A DNA stretch of 64,000 nt from Liriodendron chinense (lineage: Eukaryota > Streptophyta > Magnoliopsida > Magnoliales > Magnoliaceae). Every line of letters begins with the position of its first letter. Position 1 is the first letter of the stretch. Under the pieces are notes generated by a model that was not told where the DNA came from, ran no database searches, and worked only from the letters and a program-made list of their open reading frames with translations. The translations under genes were made by a program, and so were the position numbers. The stretch is taken from positions 620,001-684,000 of the forward strand of contig ML058587.1 of NCBI GenBank assembly GCA_003013855.2. Direction: 5' to 3'. Of the stretch, positions 35,650-47,212 are shown in pieces.

Positions 35650-37882
35650 AAGGGTGGGGGAGCGAATTAGCTGTTAACCTGGTAACAGGTAACAGCTTAG
35701 TGGGTGTTACCCTTAACAGTGCGGGGCTCATGTTATTGTATTTTTTATATATCAACTCTATCCATCTGTTTTCCTCTATTATTTTTGGATATGATTCAAA
35801 CTTGAAGATTCAAATCTCAGGTAAACCATACCACTAAAAACAGTGATGAATGACCGTTAAAAACATTTTATGGGCCATGAAAGTTTTGGATCACTCCGAC
35901 ATTTGTATTTTACCTTCATCCAGATATTTTTGACATTATCAACAAAGTTGGATGAAAAATAAACATTACTAAAACCTTACTTTGGGCCATTTGTAATTTT
36001 TAAAGGTGAGGAGGCACTCAATCACCACTGTTTACTGTGTTATGGTCCACTTGAGATTTGAATATGCTTAATTTTTAAAACCCTGTCCTAAAATGATATG
36101 TTAAAACATGTGAACGGGGTGGATATATAATACATCATCAAGGTGGGCTCCATGCTCCTCCGTGGGATCCACCATAATGTATATGTTTTATCCACACCAT
36201 TCATTAATTTCAAAAGATCATTTTAGGGTATGAGCCCCAAAAGAGGCTCAAGTGAACCATATCACGGAAGCAGTGCGTATTAACCGCCTTCAATCTTCCT
36301 ACTTTTTGAGCTCATGTCCTAAAATAATATATCAAAATGGATGAATGTAATGGATAAAACATATACATCAAGGTAGGTCCTATGGATCCTCCAACAGGAC
36401 CGTCCTATCTAACTAGGTAGAGGCGGAAATTGGACTGCGCATTGAGTAACTTAGTACACTTTTATCATACTAAGTAAACTCTATTGGGCCACCATGATTG
36501 TATGTGGTTTATCCCAGCAGTCCATCTGTTTTTCCATATTACTTTAAGCCGTTAAGCTCAAAATTGAAGCATATCCAAACTCAAGTGGACTATGCCACAC
36601 CAAACAGTGGGAATAATGACTCCAACCGTTAAAACCTGTCTAGGGCCTACAGTTTGTCATCCAACATGTCCATAAGATCACATGGACATGGATGATGGGA
36701 AAATACCAATATCAGCTTGATCCAATACTTCCGTGAGCTCCAAGAATTTTCTGGCAGTAGATGTTTAATTCACACTGTTTCCTGTGGTATGGTCCACGGT
36801 TATAGCCCTAAGATTATTTGATAAAAATGGATGGATGGAGTGGATGAAATACATAATTACGGTGGGCCCCACAGAATTTAATCAATAGCCAGTTTGCTTC
36901 CGTACTGATGAGGGTAGCACCCAATCCGCGCACTGCAGATACAACTAATGGGCCCCACAGAGCAGCAGGTGCGTTTAGAGCGTATTGCCATCGATGGCCT
37001 TCATGATGCGTTGTTTTGAGATGCCAAAGCCCCTTGCTTGCAATTGCAATTGCAAACCACGCGCAGCCATGACGGGAGTGCTTACCACTTATTTGGGGCA
37101 GACGGATTAATGAGAATGAGATCCACACCGTCTATCAGATTTGCTGCCTTGACTGCGGATATCACAAGGATCCAACGCTCAGGCCGGCCTCACAATAGGA
37201 AACAGTGCAAGACATGGTGTGACCCCACCTGAGTTTCAGATGATCATGATTTTTGGAACGTCCTTCGTCCGGGCGATTCACGTCAGTTTCTCCAGCTTCG
37301 TGAGCTCAATAAAGGCAGATCCAAAGGTCAGGTGGACCGCACCATAGGAAACAGACGGTAACTAATGACGCCCACATATAAATCTTCCTAGGGCCCACCA
37401 TGATGTTTACCTGCCATCCAAGGCAAATATATCAGCTTCACACTGGACGGATTATGGTCCGGCAAATTTGTAGACTGGGCACCATGATGTATCATTTTAT
37501 CCACTCTGTTCATCCCTTTTCTAAGATCATTTCAATGCATGAGCCAAAGAACGAAGCAAAGCCAACACTCAATTGGACTACACCAAATAGTAAGCTTCAG
37601 TGTGGTCTACCTGAGTGTTGGCTCTGCCTCATCCTTATGCTCATGCCTTAAAATGATCGTAGAAAAGTGATGGACGGAGTGGATAAATAGATACATCATG
37701 ATGACCCCTCCACAAATCTGCCTAGACTATAATCCCTCCGGGCATGATAATCTATGTGTAGGCCTAGGAAGTTTTTAATGGTGGCATTCAATCCCCATCG
37801 TTTCGTATAATATGGATTAGTTGAGCTTTGTATCTGTTTCAATTTTGTGCTAATGCCTTAAATTGAGCCAGAAAAACAAAAG
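35650..37882. mobile_element. Cluster of further foldback/MITE copies
   Basis: At least four more copies follow head to tail: 35690-36150 (again starting 'gtaacagcttagtgggtgttaccc'), 36150-36400, 36470-36885 and about 37200-37882. Each has 'gtgggccccac', 'gatggatggagtggat' or 'cctgtggtatggtccac' phrases. The last is interrupted by the Tat retrotransposon at 37888. I see no gene. Confidence 0.5.
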
Positions 37883-37887
37883 GAGGG

Positions 37888-38558
37888 TGTTGTGAGAAGA
37901 ATACGAGCTGACCTTAGGACTGTTGTAAGAAGAATATGAGCTGACCTCAGGATAGATCTGGATCAGCCTGTTCAGTTCGAATCCGACCTGAAGACAAACA
38001 ACATGACCCGGAAACAGGTCGTCAAGTCTGACCGACCCAGCCTAGAGAGGAGAGGCGATCCCTCTAAACGACCCCATAGGCTGACTTCTTTCATTGTAAC
38101 GAGCTGGTTCCGTTACCGTAATTTCCTCAAGTTTGCGCGTAATAAGAGGAGAAGGATCCGAGAAATCTCTAACCAACTCGCCAAAGATCTCCGAAGATTA
38201 CGGGACAACTCAGGAAATCTCGGAGATCCGAGATTTCCTCTACAAGCATCACGGCTGCAGAAAGGGAACGTAATCCCACGACCTAAATCTATAAATTGAG
38301 GCGTTCTCTTCATTATCAAGGTACGACACAAAAAACTGATCAAAAGAAAGATTTAATCTTTCAAGATCCAACTAACTTAAGCATCGGAGGGCTAACGGCT
38401 GGATCCCAGCCACCCCCTTAGCTTTCCTTTGTGCTTTACAAGATCCAAGAAACCTTCGGTCCAGATCTAGGCTTCTCTCAAGGAGCTGATCAACGTCATC
38501 CAACCATCAAGATCAAAGGATCCTCATCTCGTCTGTTGACTAATTTTCAGCATCAACA
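37888..38558 (+). repeat. 5' LTR of the Tat element
   Basis: 671 bp, starting TGTTGTGAGAAG and ending CATCAACA. A TATA-like TATAAAT at 38290-38296 probably drives the genomic transcript. A 10-bp block near 38220 is absent from the 3' LTR. Confidence 0.95.
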
Positions 38559-38561
38559 GAT

Positions 38562-38572
38562 TGGCGCCGTTG
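38562..38572 (+). other. Primer-binding site
   Basis: TGGCGCCGTTG lies three bases after the 5' LTR. Its start matches the 3' end of tRNA-Asp used by many Athila/Tat elements; the tRNA assignment is from memory. Confidence 0.75.
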
Positions 38573-38660
38573 TGAGAAGACGCCTTATTCCTTTAACCAG
38601 GAAGTCCATGTTCTCGCCCAATCGCTTAAGACGATCTCGACATCTTCCCTCCTTTTCATC

Positions 38661-39790
38661 ATGGCTGGAAAGAGAAAATATAAAGGGAAAGCACCCGCGA
38701 TCGCCGGACCTTCAGACGATCAAATCTCTGAGAATGAAGGATCGTTTCCCAACACCCCCGCCATCCAGCTCGATGGGAACTCTCCTAATTTTGCTCAGCA
38801 GGGGGACAACAGAGGCCTTGTAATCGGGGAGTCAGGTTGTCCCTTCTCGAAAAACAGGTCGGAGGGGTCACCCAAAAGCTGGGGGGCATTGACGAACGAT
38901 TAGGCTACGTGGACCAGAGACTGGACGAGATTAAAGCTCTGTTAACCGGTCTGGTCCATCCAGCAGTCGTAAATAACAGAGACCGTGAAGGGCCTCAGCA
39001 TACTCACCCTCAGCCTCAACAATCCCAGCGCTCTCACCAAACTCGGCAATCACAGCGTTCTCAACACCCCAGTCCGGTCGAAGAAAACGAGGTCGCCAGC
39101 CAATCAACCGGGGCCAGATCTCGGCCAGTAACAAGCTTGCCTGCCAGTGATCTATGGCATAGGCTCGAGGAGCGGAGGACGGCTCGTCTCGAGCATGAAC
39201 GAGCTGATCGTGAAGCCAGCGACCGGGTGGACGACAACTTAAGCCCATTGGAGGTCGAGTTGAAAGAACTCCGGGAACAAATTGATGATATTCAGAGAGC
39301 ACAGCGAGCCCGAGCACCAATCGCAGTGGACGCACTGGTCGACTCATCTGAATCACCGTTCACTGACGAAATTCGCGAAGAACCCCTTCCCAAAGGGTTT
39401 AAAGTTTCTCAGCTAAAGCAATATTCAGGGATAGGAGATCCGGCAGAGCACTTAAAAAATTTCAAAGTCCGAATGGACCTCCTCGGAGCCAACGGACACA
39501 TTATGTGTAAGGCTTTTTCGTTGTCCTTGACAAGTTCAGCATGGACTTGGTTTCGCGATTTGAAACCAAGGACAATCAGCTCGTTCTCCCAACTGAGCAG
39601 AGCCTTCGCTACTCAATTCATCGAAAGCACCGATCTGAGGAAGCACTCAACTCACCTTGCCGCAATCAAACAAAAAGAGGAAGAGTCGTTAAAGGACTAC
39701 CTCGCGCGTTTCAACTCTGAAGCTGTACAAATCGAAAATCTCTCACAAGATGTACTGTTACACACTATGATCGGGGGACTACGCGATTGA
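38661..39790 (+). pseudogene. gag: Tat gag, N-terminal part
   Basis: The start MAGKRKYKGKAPAIAG at 38661 is a good Gag beginning, but the frame must change near 38830 to reach the main frame from 38837. The retrotransposon Gag domain spans about 39390-39790 (LKQYSGIGDPAEHLKNFKVR, SAWTWFRDL, FIESTDLRKHSTHLAAIKQK, ESLKDYLARFN). It is cut by TGA at 39788, where the conserved text continues in the same frame (RFLWSVGEEPPQSVAEFLDR), so a CGA-to-TGA change is the simple reading. Confidence 0.85.
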
Positions 39791-41092
39791 CGTTTCCTTT
39801 GGTCTGTCGGGGAAGAGCCGCCTCAATCCGTGGCCGAATTCTTGGATCGGGCAGCCAAGCATATCAACGCCGAGGAATTGGTCAATGCTCATCGACCATT
39901 GGCAAAGAATAAAGATCACCAAGACAGCGGCAGCTCAAAAAGACACAGGTCAGAACGAAGGTCTCCAGCTCGGAACAGGTCTACCCAAGGAGCGAAATTC
40001 CTGACACCCCATTTCGAAAACTACACGCCGCTCAACAAAACCATCGAGCAGGTGTACTTAGCAGAAAAAAGCAAGCACGCCTTCGAACGACCCGCGAAGA
40101 TAAAGACCGACCCCAACAGAAGGTCGAAATCAAGGTACTGTTTATACCATAAATACCACGGTCACAACACCGTGGATTGCTTTGACTTAAAGCGACAGAT
40201 AGAGGCCCTCATCCAGCAAGGATTTTTGAAAGACTACATCGCTCAGCGTTCAGACGGCTGGAGAGATGAAGGTCGAGCCGCAGACCTGACGGAGGAACAG
40301 AATAATAATCCTGTGGAAGAAATCCACATGATCTTCGGGGGGCCTACCACTGGAGATTCCGGGAACTCCCACAAAAATTATGTACGGCAAGGAAGAACAT
40401 TCCAACCGGGGCCCTCTGTGAACATCACCAGCCGACCTGCAAAGGTCGCAAAGGTGACCTCGCAAGCAATAACGTTTACCGAAGAGGACGCTCGAGGGAT
40501 CGTACACCCACATGACGACTCCTTCGTCGTTTCGATGGTGGTTGCCAACAAGAGGCTCCACAGGATGGTGGTTGACACGGGGAGCTCGGCTGATATCCTG
40601 TACGCTTCAGCTTTTGAGAGAATGAAGATCGACCGATCCAGGCTGAGACCGGTCAAAACAGCATTGACTGGATTCACAGGGGATATCATTATGCCTGAAG
40701 GAGAGATAACTCTGCCAGTTACCGCCGGAGAAGAACCCAACCAGAAAATAATTATGGTTGATTTTCTTGTCGTAAATACCCCCTCTGTCTATAACGTCAT
40801 CATCGGCCGCCCTATCCTGCGAGCTCTCAAAGCTGCCGTTTCCATCTGTCACCTTGCAATGAAATTTGAAACTGACGAAGGAATCGGTGTAGTCAGAGGA
40901 GATCAGCAGGAAGCCCGTCGTTGCTACGAGCTTTCCCTACGAGGGAAAAGTAAAAGTACGGTATCAACCGTATCTCATACGACCTCCCTCAACCCAAGAG
41001 AAGAAGAGAAAGAGCGCGAGTCACCCGCCGAAGAATTGATCGACATTCCCTTATCGGAGACCAATCCGACCAGGATCATCAAGATCGGATAA
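39791..41092 (+). pseudogene. Tat gag C-terminus and protease
   Basis: It continues in frame after the TGA. A zinc knuckle CLYHKYHGHNTVDC (C-x2-H-x4-H-x4-C) is near 40139. The aspartic protease follows, with the catalytic DTG at 40574-40582 (MVVDTGSSADIL) and the flap-side motif NVIIGRPILRALKA near 40794. The frame ends at TAA 41090, directly before the RT leader in the same frame. Confidence 0.85.
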
Positions 41093-41095
41093 TGT

Positions 41096-42252
41096 TTGAA
41101 GGACGAGATACGAGAGAGCCTGACCACCTTTTTGAAGGAGCATGCGGATGTTTTTACGTGGTCCCATGAAGAGATGCCCAGAATCTGCCCGGAGGTAATG
41201 GTCCACCGGCTAAACGTCAACCCAACCACCAGACCGATCCGTCAAAAAAGACATACTTTCAACGCGGAAAGATACACGATAATCAAAGAAGAAGTACAGA
41301 AATTACGCAAGGAGGGATTTGTTCAAGAAATACATTATCCAGAATGGTTGGCGAACGTCGTCCTCGTCAAGAAGAACAATGGGAAATGGAGGGTCTGTGT
41401 GGACTACACTGACCTGAACAAAGCCTGTCCTAAAGACAGCTTCCCTCTACCACGGATAGATCAGCTCGTTGACGCAACTGCTGGGCACGAGCTCCTCAGC
41501 TTCATGGATGCCTACTCCGGATATAACCAGATCCAGATGTATGCTCCCGACAGGCAAAAGACAGCGTTCATTATAGATCGGGGCCTCTACTGCTACAAAG
41601 TCATGCCTTTCGGGCTCAAAAACGCCGGAGCAACCTACCAACGACTGGTAAACAAGATGTTCACAGATCAACTTGGCAGAACCATGGAAGTATACGTGGA
41701 CGATATGCTCGTCAAAAGCAAGCGGTTGGAGGACCACGTCTACGACCTCTGCTCTGCATTCAAGATATTACGAAGGTATCGAATGAAGCTCAACCATAGC
41801 AAATGCGCTTTCGAAGTAAGCTCGGGAAAATTCCTCGGCTTCATGGTAAACCAGCGAGGAATTGAGGCCAACCCCCGAAAAAATTCAGGCCTTTCTCAAC
41901 ATGAGCTCACCTCGCACAGTGAAGGAAATCCAACGGCTCACAGGAAGGATCGCGGCACTCAACAGATTCGTCTCAAAAGCTACGGATCGATGCCTTCTTC
42001 AAGCAGCTGCGTAAATGCAAGGAGATGACTTGGACTTCGGAATCCGAGCAAGCTTTTATCGAGCTAAAGGCCTACCTCGACTCTCCGCCGCTGCTGTCCA
42101 AACCGGCGCATAAAGAAGAACTATTCTTGTACTTAGCAGCTTCATCGGCAGCGGTCAGCTCGGCACTTGTCCGGGACGACAAAGGAATACAAAGGCCCGT
42201 TTATTACGTCAGCAAAGCTCTACTCGACTCAGAAACGCGTATCCGAGAGTAG
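41096..42252 (+). pseudogene. Tat reverse transcriptase and RNase H
   Basis: RT blocks are clear: VCVDYTDLNKACPKDSFPLP, FMDAYSGYNQI, VMPFGLKNAGATYQRLVN and the catalytic YVDD at 41693-41704. An extra base near 41876 shifts the frame, and a small deletion near 41993 shifts it again before EMTWTSESEQAFIELKAYL, the start of the first RNase H. A third shift near 42240 follows PVYYVSKALLDSETR. Confidence 0.85.
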
Positions 42253-42263
42253 AGAAGCTGGCT

Positions 42264-43133
42264 TTGGCATTAATCACTTCAGCCCGGAAGTTGAGGCCAT
42301 ACTTTCAAGCACACCTGATAACTGTGCTGACCGATCAACCGCTGCGGCAGGTACTGCAAAGCCCGGAAACCCCAGGTCGTCTTGTTAAATGGGCCGTTGA
42401 GCTCAGTGAATTCGACATACAATATCGACCTCGAGCTGCGATCAAAGGTCAAGCCGTGGCTGACTTCATCGTCGAGTTAACCGAGCCCCACGAAATTCAG
42501 GACAACCACAAGTCCGACCAACCTCCAGAGAATAATTGTGACACACCGGCTTGGTTATTACATGTTGATGGATCTTCCAATTCACAAGGCAGCGGAGCTG
42601 GTCTTGTCTTAACCTCACCGGACGGAGTCCAAATTCAATATGCTCTCCGGTTTAGATTCCGTGCTTCAAACAATGAAGCTGAATATGAGGCCCTTTTAGC
42701 CGGTCTCCGTCTCGCCTCTAAAATAGGAATACAATCCATAAGGATACACAGCGACTCGCAACTTGTGGTCGGTCAAGTGACTGCGGAATATCAAGCAAAA
42801 GGAGCGAAAATGGCTGCATACCTTAAGCGAACTCAAGAGCTATTGTCGCGTTTTGATCAGCATAAAATTGTTCAGATCCCGAGGGGCAAAAATATGAATG
42901 CTGATTCTCTCGCGAAGCTCGCATCATCAGCAGACGACGAGCTCGGTAGGATGATACCCATCGAGTTCCTCCCACAACGAAGCATATCGTCAAACGAATC
43001 TGCAGGGTTTTTTCAGTATCGGCAATTCCAGATTGGAGAGATCCTATCATCTGGTTTTTACAGTAGGGCGAATTACCCGCCGATCAAAAAGAAGCTCAGC
43101 GCATCCGTTATAGATCAGCTCGATATACTTTGA
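42264..43133 (+). pseudogene. Tat second, archaeal-type RNase H
   Basis: After the end of the first RNase H and the linker YRPRAAIKGQAVADFIVELT comes a complete second domain: LLHVDGSSNSQGSGAG (first Asp), NNEAEYEALLAGL (Glu), IHSDSQLVVGQV (Asp) and KNMNADSLAKLAS (last Asp). All four catalytic acids are present. A second RNase H before integrase is characteristic of Tat elements. A frameshift near 43110 breaks the link to integrase. Confidence 0.85.
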
Positions 43134-44258
43134 TCGACGGGGTCCTCTACAAAAGGGGGTTCTCCCTCCCTTGTCTACGCTGTTTGGGACCTGAAGAAGC
43201 CAACTACATGTTACGTGAAATCCATTTTGGTTGCTGCGGGAATCATTCCGGTGCTCAAGCTCTTGCACAGAAAGTAATCCGACAGGGGTATTATTGGCCC
43301 ACCATTCAGCAAGATGCCCTGGAGATTGTTAGAAAGTGTGATAGATGCCAACGATTCGCTCCCATTCCTCACATGCCGCCCGAAGAGCTCACTCCCATGT
43401 CCGGACCGTGGCCGTTCGCTCAATGGGGAGTTGATATCATTGGCCCTCTCCCGACGGGGAAAGAGCAGGTTAAATACGCAATCGTCGCTGTCGACTACAT
43501 CACAAAGTGGGCAGAAGCGACCGTTAGCCACCATCACAGAAAAGAAGACGACAGATTTCATTTGGAAAGTGATCGTGTCTCGATTTGGGATCCCGAATAC
43601 AATAATCACAGACAATGGACGACAATTCGACAATAAAAGGTTCCGCAATTTCTGTAAAGGTTTGGGCATTAAAAACATGTATTCTTCTCCTCATCACCCG
43701 CAAGCCAATGGCCAGGTCAAAGTAATAAACAAGATCATCAAGAACCATCTCAAAACAAAGCTCGGAGAAAAAAAGGGCGCTTGGGCAGACGAACTCCCTG
43801 GAGTACTCTGGGCCTACCGAACCACAGCTCGGTCCACGACCGGGGAAACACCTTTCTCTTTGGCTTTTGGAGCTAAAGCCGTCGTGCCAGTAGAGGTCGG
43901 GATGCCCACGAGCAGGATGAGCCGACACCGACCTGATCAAAACGAAGAACAGCTGCGGACGAGCCTGGACCTGCTCGACGAAGTACGAGAGGCATCCCAA
44001 ATACGACTGGCAACATATCAGCAACGAGCTAAGCGATACTATAACTCCCGAGTAAAAGAGCGGCGGTTCCGAGTTGGCGACCTAGTCCTCAAAAAGGTCA
44101 GTATCAAAGAGAAAATCGGCATCTTCAGCCCCAACTGGGAAGGGCCATATAGAGTGCTCAGCTCACGTCGTCCCGGTACTTATTGGCTCGAAAGCATGGA
44201 GGGTAGACCTCTTTCCCATCCGTGGAACGCTGATCATCTGAAGATCTACTATCCATGA
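43130..44258 (+). pseudogene. Tat integrase, catalytic Glu replaced by Lys
   Basis: Zinc-binding histidines and cysteines are present (HFGCCGNH, CDRCQ). The core first Asp is in WGVDIIGPL, and a 2-base loss near 43520 then shifts the frame. The second Asp is at 43611 (IITDNGRQF). Thirty-five residues later, where DD35E needs Glu, codon 43719-43721 is AAA (NGQVKVINK). The C-terminal domain continues to VLKKVSIKEKIGIFSPNWEG and stops at 44258. Integration by this copy's own enzyme would not be possible. Confidence 0.9.
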
Positions 44259-44639
44259 ACGAGCAGGGCCTTATATAAAGTATGTATTCCAAGGCGGTGA
44301 TTCAATAAAATTGCTTTAAAATTGCTTCACAAGTGTTGTATTGACACCTCACTCACTCATAACCGAAGCGACCTGATCGTTCAGAGTATACAGCGACATT
44401 CCGACTTATAACAACAGATCGGCCTAGAGGCATTAACATTCCGAGCTGACTACCATACTATCGAGGCCTTACGACTAGTCGCCTACTCCAATATAATGAT
44501 TGGATTTATGTTACCGAGCTGTGCTGATTACAAAGGTTTCTAAAGCAGTTCCAAGATTCATTTATACATAAAATGAAATGAACGTTACACACAGTTTACC
44601 AAAATATGCCTCTGAAGGGCTTGTATTAAAGCAAGATTT
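44259..44639 (+). other. Tat element, non-coding between integrase and the TA repeat
   Basis: It contains 'attcaataaaattgc' near 44302, a possible AATAAA-type signal for the sense transcript, and no reading frame of note. Confidence 0.4.
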
Positions 44640-44641
44640 TC

Positions 44642-44725
<84 letters not shown>

Positions 44726-45329
44726 CAGCCTTCAGCGGCGTTGATGGACCGGCCCCAGACTGAGCAGCAGACCCTTTGGAAGGTCCTTCCCCCACGACCT
44801 CATCCTCGTCTTCGTCGTCGTCGACGGGAGTAAGGTCGAGATCGGGAAAATGTTTGAGGACAAGCCGCCTGCAATCCCGGAAGCCATGGTTGTACAGCTC
44901 CTCAGAGAGTGCGTTTAGCTTCTCAAACTTAGCCTCCGCACCTTTGACATCAGCCAAAGACTTCAGCTGGACCTCCTTCAAAAGTTTGGCCAGGTCTACT
45001 TTCTCCTCCTCCGCCGTCTTGAAAGCAGCCTCGAGCGACTCGACTTTGTTTTCTTCCGACTGAGCCTTGGCCGAAGTCTCCTTCAGCGCCTCCTCGAGAG
45101 ACTGGACTTGCGCTTGGGACACCTCCAGCTCGGACTGTGCCACCTTTAGCTCAGACTGGGCTGTCTGCAATTCCGTCTGGGCCGTCGCCAGCTCAGACAG
45201 CTTTCTCTTCAGCTCGGCCTTCATCGCTTCAGTTTTTGTCTTCCAGGAGGACGCCGCGACCAGAGCTTTTTGCATCTGGTGGGTCCGCTTGGCCATCTTC
45301 TGACGGACCATTATTAATAAGGCCGAGTC
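44640..45329 (-). pseudogene. Antisense gene exon 4 (coiled coil)
   Basis: The acceptor GTTTTTGTAG leads into DSALLIMVRQKMAKR. Heptad-like repeats with many AQSEL/TAQTEL units follow for about 120 residues, then ELYNHGFRDCRRLVLKHFPD and an acidic stretch. The frame continues through the TA microsatellite as alternating Tyr-Ile to a chance stop at 44640, so the native end was probably near 44720 or has been lost. Confidence 0.75.
44648..44720. repeat. (TA)n microsatellite
   Basis: A perfect TA run of about 36 units, placed exactly where the antisense coiled-coil ORF should end. Confidence 0.95.
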
Positions 45330-45413
45330 CTACAAAAACACGTTACTACGGTTAGTGGTGTGGCAGCAAAGCGAATAAGTTGAAAAAAGAAAAAGAAAAG
45401 GCAGTCAGCTCAC

Positions 45414-45999
45414 CCTGAGACTGCTCTCAATCGCGACTCCAACCATTTGATCAGGATCTGACGTCGCGAGCGAGCTCAGATCCTGATGAATACTGTGGTT
45501 AACGTCCATGTATGCGTTAACCCCCTCCTTCCAGGTTGCGAACTGCTCCGTGATTGGAGGCATGTCGACCTGGTCTTCGAGCGCCTCGGCACCACGAGCA
45601 GCCGTAGTGTGAGCGGCCCGGGGAGCTTGAGGGGGACGCGATGATCCGACCTCAGCAGGGGTGCGAGCAGGCCCTGCTTCAGTAGATGTTGTTGGAGTGC
45701 CAGACGAACTGGCACTAGTTGCGGGTTGGCCCGCAGACGGTTCCACCCGGGAATCCGAGGTATCCGGCACATTGACGACCGGAACCTCAGAAGCGGGAGA
45801 CTGGGCAGTCAGGGCTCAGCCCTTGCAGGGGATGAGCCCAGAGGCTGCCCGGACCCGCACATGAATAACTGAGGCAACTTTTGTTGCCTCTGAGTCTCCG
45901 TGGCCATCCTTTTGCTCGGGGGCTCCGCCGAGCTCTCTCCGCGCTCAAGAAGACTGTCAGGAATCTTGCGGGATTTGGAAACCACCTTCGGTGCCATAC
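45414..45999 (-). pseudogene. Antisense gene exon 3, frameshifted
   Basis: The acceptor TTTTGGACAG leads into GMAPKVVSKSRKIPDSLLER, then a Ser/Pro/Thr/Ala-rich low-complexity linker and AFATWKEGVNAYMD-like residues (QFATWKEGVNAYMDVNHSI). Frame one stops at 45809 and the downstream frame opens only from 45815, so one small indel between 45809 and 45818 breaks it. The donor GTGAGC follows 45414 in phase 0. Confidence 0.75.
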
Positions 46000-46095
46000 C
46001 TGTCCAAAACATAAGGAAACGTGTCAGGCTAAAGAATGTGTGGAGATATGACATGTGAAATGTAAACAACGAGACTATCCTACTCGCGAGCTGAC

Positions 46096-46221
46096 CTGAC
46101 TCGAAAACGGAATCTAAGGTGATTAGGGTACGAAAATTCCTCTCTTCGAGGGAACAAGCACGGGCAGCTCGAATCTGCCTCTCTTGCATTGCCGACAGAG
46201 CTACCCTGATGGCTACTGAAG
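46096..46221 (-). pseudogene. Antisense gene exon 2
   Basis: The acceptor TATCTGTGCAG leads into ASVAIRVALSAMQERQIRAA and RNFRTLITLDSVFES. The donor is GTCAGC at 46095. The 126 bases keep phase 1. Confidence 0.75.
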
Positions 46222-46313
46222 CTGCACAGATAAAGGGATACACGTCAGAATTGAAACTAAAAAGCAGAGGTAAAAAGCATCAAAGACTCAAGAAGGTCTG
46301 GGTGCAGCTCGAC

Positions 46314-47040
46314 CTGGCAGAGCAAAATCAGCTCGGACCCTGTGCTCCAGAGGGCAAAGCTCATCTGGTGAAGCCTCCCAGTCCCCTGAGGCAAAGAACC
46401 ATTTTCTCTTCCAAGTTCTGGTGGAAGATGGCAGGCCAATCACTAGCGAGCCGCCCTGACCCGGGTGAGAATAGAAGTAATAAAGTCCCTGACCTCCCAG
46501 AGACTTAAGACTATACAGGGAAAAGAGTTCGTTCGAAGTCAGTTCTTTATTCCCTACTCTCTGCCCCAAGATGTAGCATTCCACCATACACCTCCAGCCA
46601 TTAGGTTGCAGCTGGCTCGGTGAGAGGCCTAAGGTATTGAGAACCTCTCGCACTAAGGGGTGCAGAGGCAACCTTAGTCCGGCCTCTAAATGCATCAGAG
46701 AGATGACAGTCTCCCCCCGGCAAGGTCGGCTCGGCCTATCAGCTCGGTCTGGGACCCTAAGTCCTACGGATTCAGGAATCCCAAACATTCTCCTCACAAC
46801 ATCCAGTTCTTCCTGGGTAATCTGCGAGACTACGCTATCCAGCTCGAAAGAATCTTTCTGAGCCGTTTTGTTTCCCTCTTCCGGCTCAGGGACATCAGAT
46901 TCCTCGTCATTCACAGGATCAGCTGTCCTGGAATGGGATTCTCTGGGTTCCATCTCCTGAGGCTCAGTCAGAGGTGGGTCCGATTCGGAATCCCCAAACC
47001 TCACCATGAGTATGGCATCAGAACAGGAGGTCTCCGACAT
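46314..47040 (-). pseudogene. Antisense gene exon 1 (PF04195-like domain)
   Basis: About 242 codons, acidic at first (DSESDPPLTEPQEMEPRE), then the conserved block from ITQEELDVVRRMFGIPE through LHPLVREVLNTLGLSPSQLQ to LYYFYSHPGQ and WKRKWFFASGDWE. The donor GTCGAG follows 46314, and the exon ends in phase 1. Confidence 0.8.
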
Positions 47041-47212
47041 TTGGAAGGTATTATGAAGAAAAGAAGATCTTCTGAGGTTAAGAAGAGCGTAACCTAGACG
47101 CTGGTACACCGGCCGGATGAGGAGGACAGGAATGGGAGAGGAAGAATCCGAGAAGGAAGGGAAGCAAAATCAGAGAAGAGAAAGATTTTTCCGATATTCG
47201 CTAAGTCTCGAG

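Larger units (their letters stand above)
44640..47040 (-). pseudogene. Antisense spliced gene of the Tat element (PF04195-like plus coiled coil)
   Basis: On the minus strand, exons 46314-47040, 46096-46221, 45414-45999 and 44640-45329 link with canonical GT-AG sites and matching phases. The start MSETSCSDAILMVRFGDSES lies 173 bases below a TATA box at 47213-47219. Exon 1 resembles the plant 'putative gypsy-type transposon' domain PF04195 (LHPLVREVLNTLGLSPSQLQ, PNGWRCMVECYILG). Exon 4 is a long Ala/Glu/Lys/Gln coiled coil followed by an acidic patch (VDDDEDEDEVV). Exon 3 is broken by a small indel between 45809 and 45818, and the end reads into a (TA)n run. Extra antisense ORFs are known in Tat elements; their role is not known to me. 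Confidence 0.75.

Noticed and set aside
38931..39356. 141-codon minus-strand ORF within gag
   Set aside because: Shadow of the gag frame; no domain, promoter or splice support, unlike the antisense gene further right.
43211..44024. Minus-strand ORFs of 155 and 166 codons opposite integrase
   Set aside because: Shadows of the conserved integrase frame.
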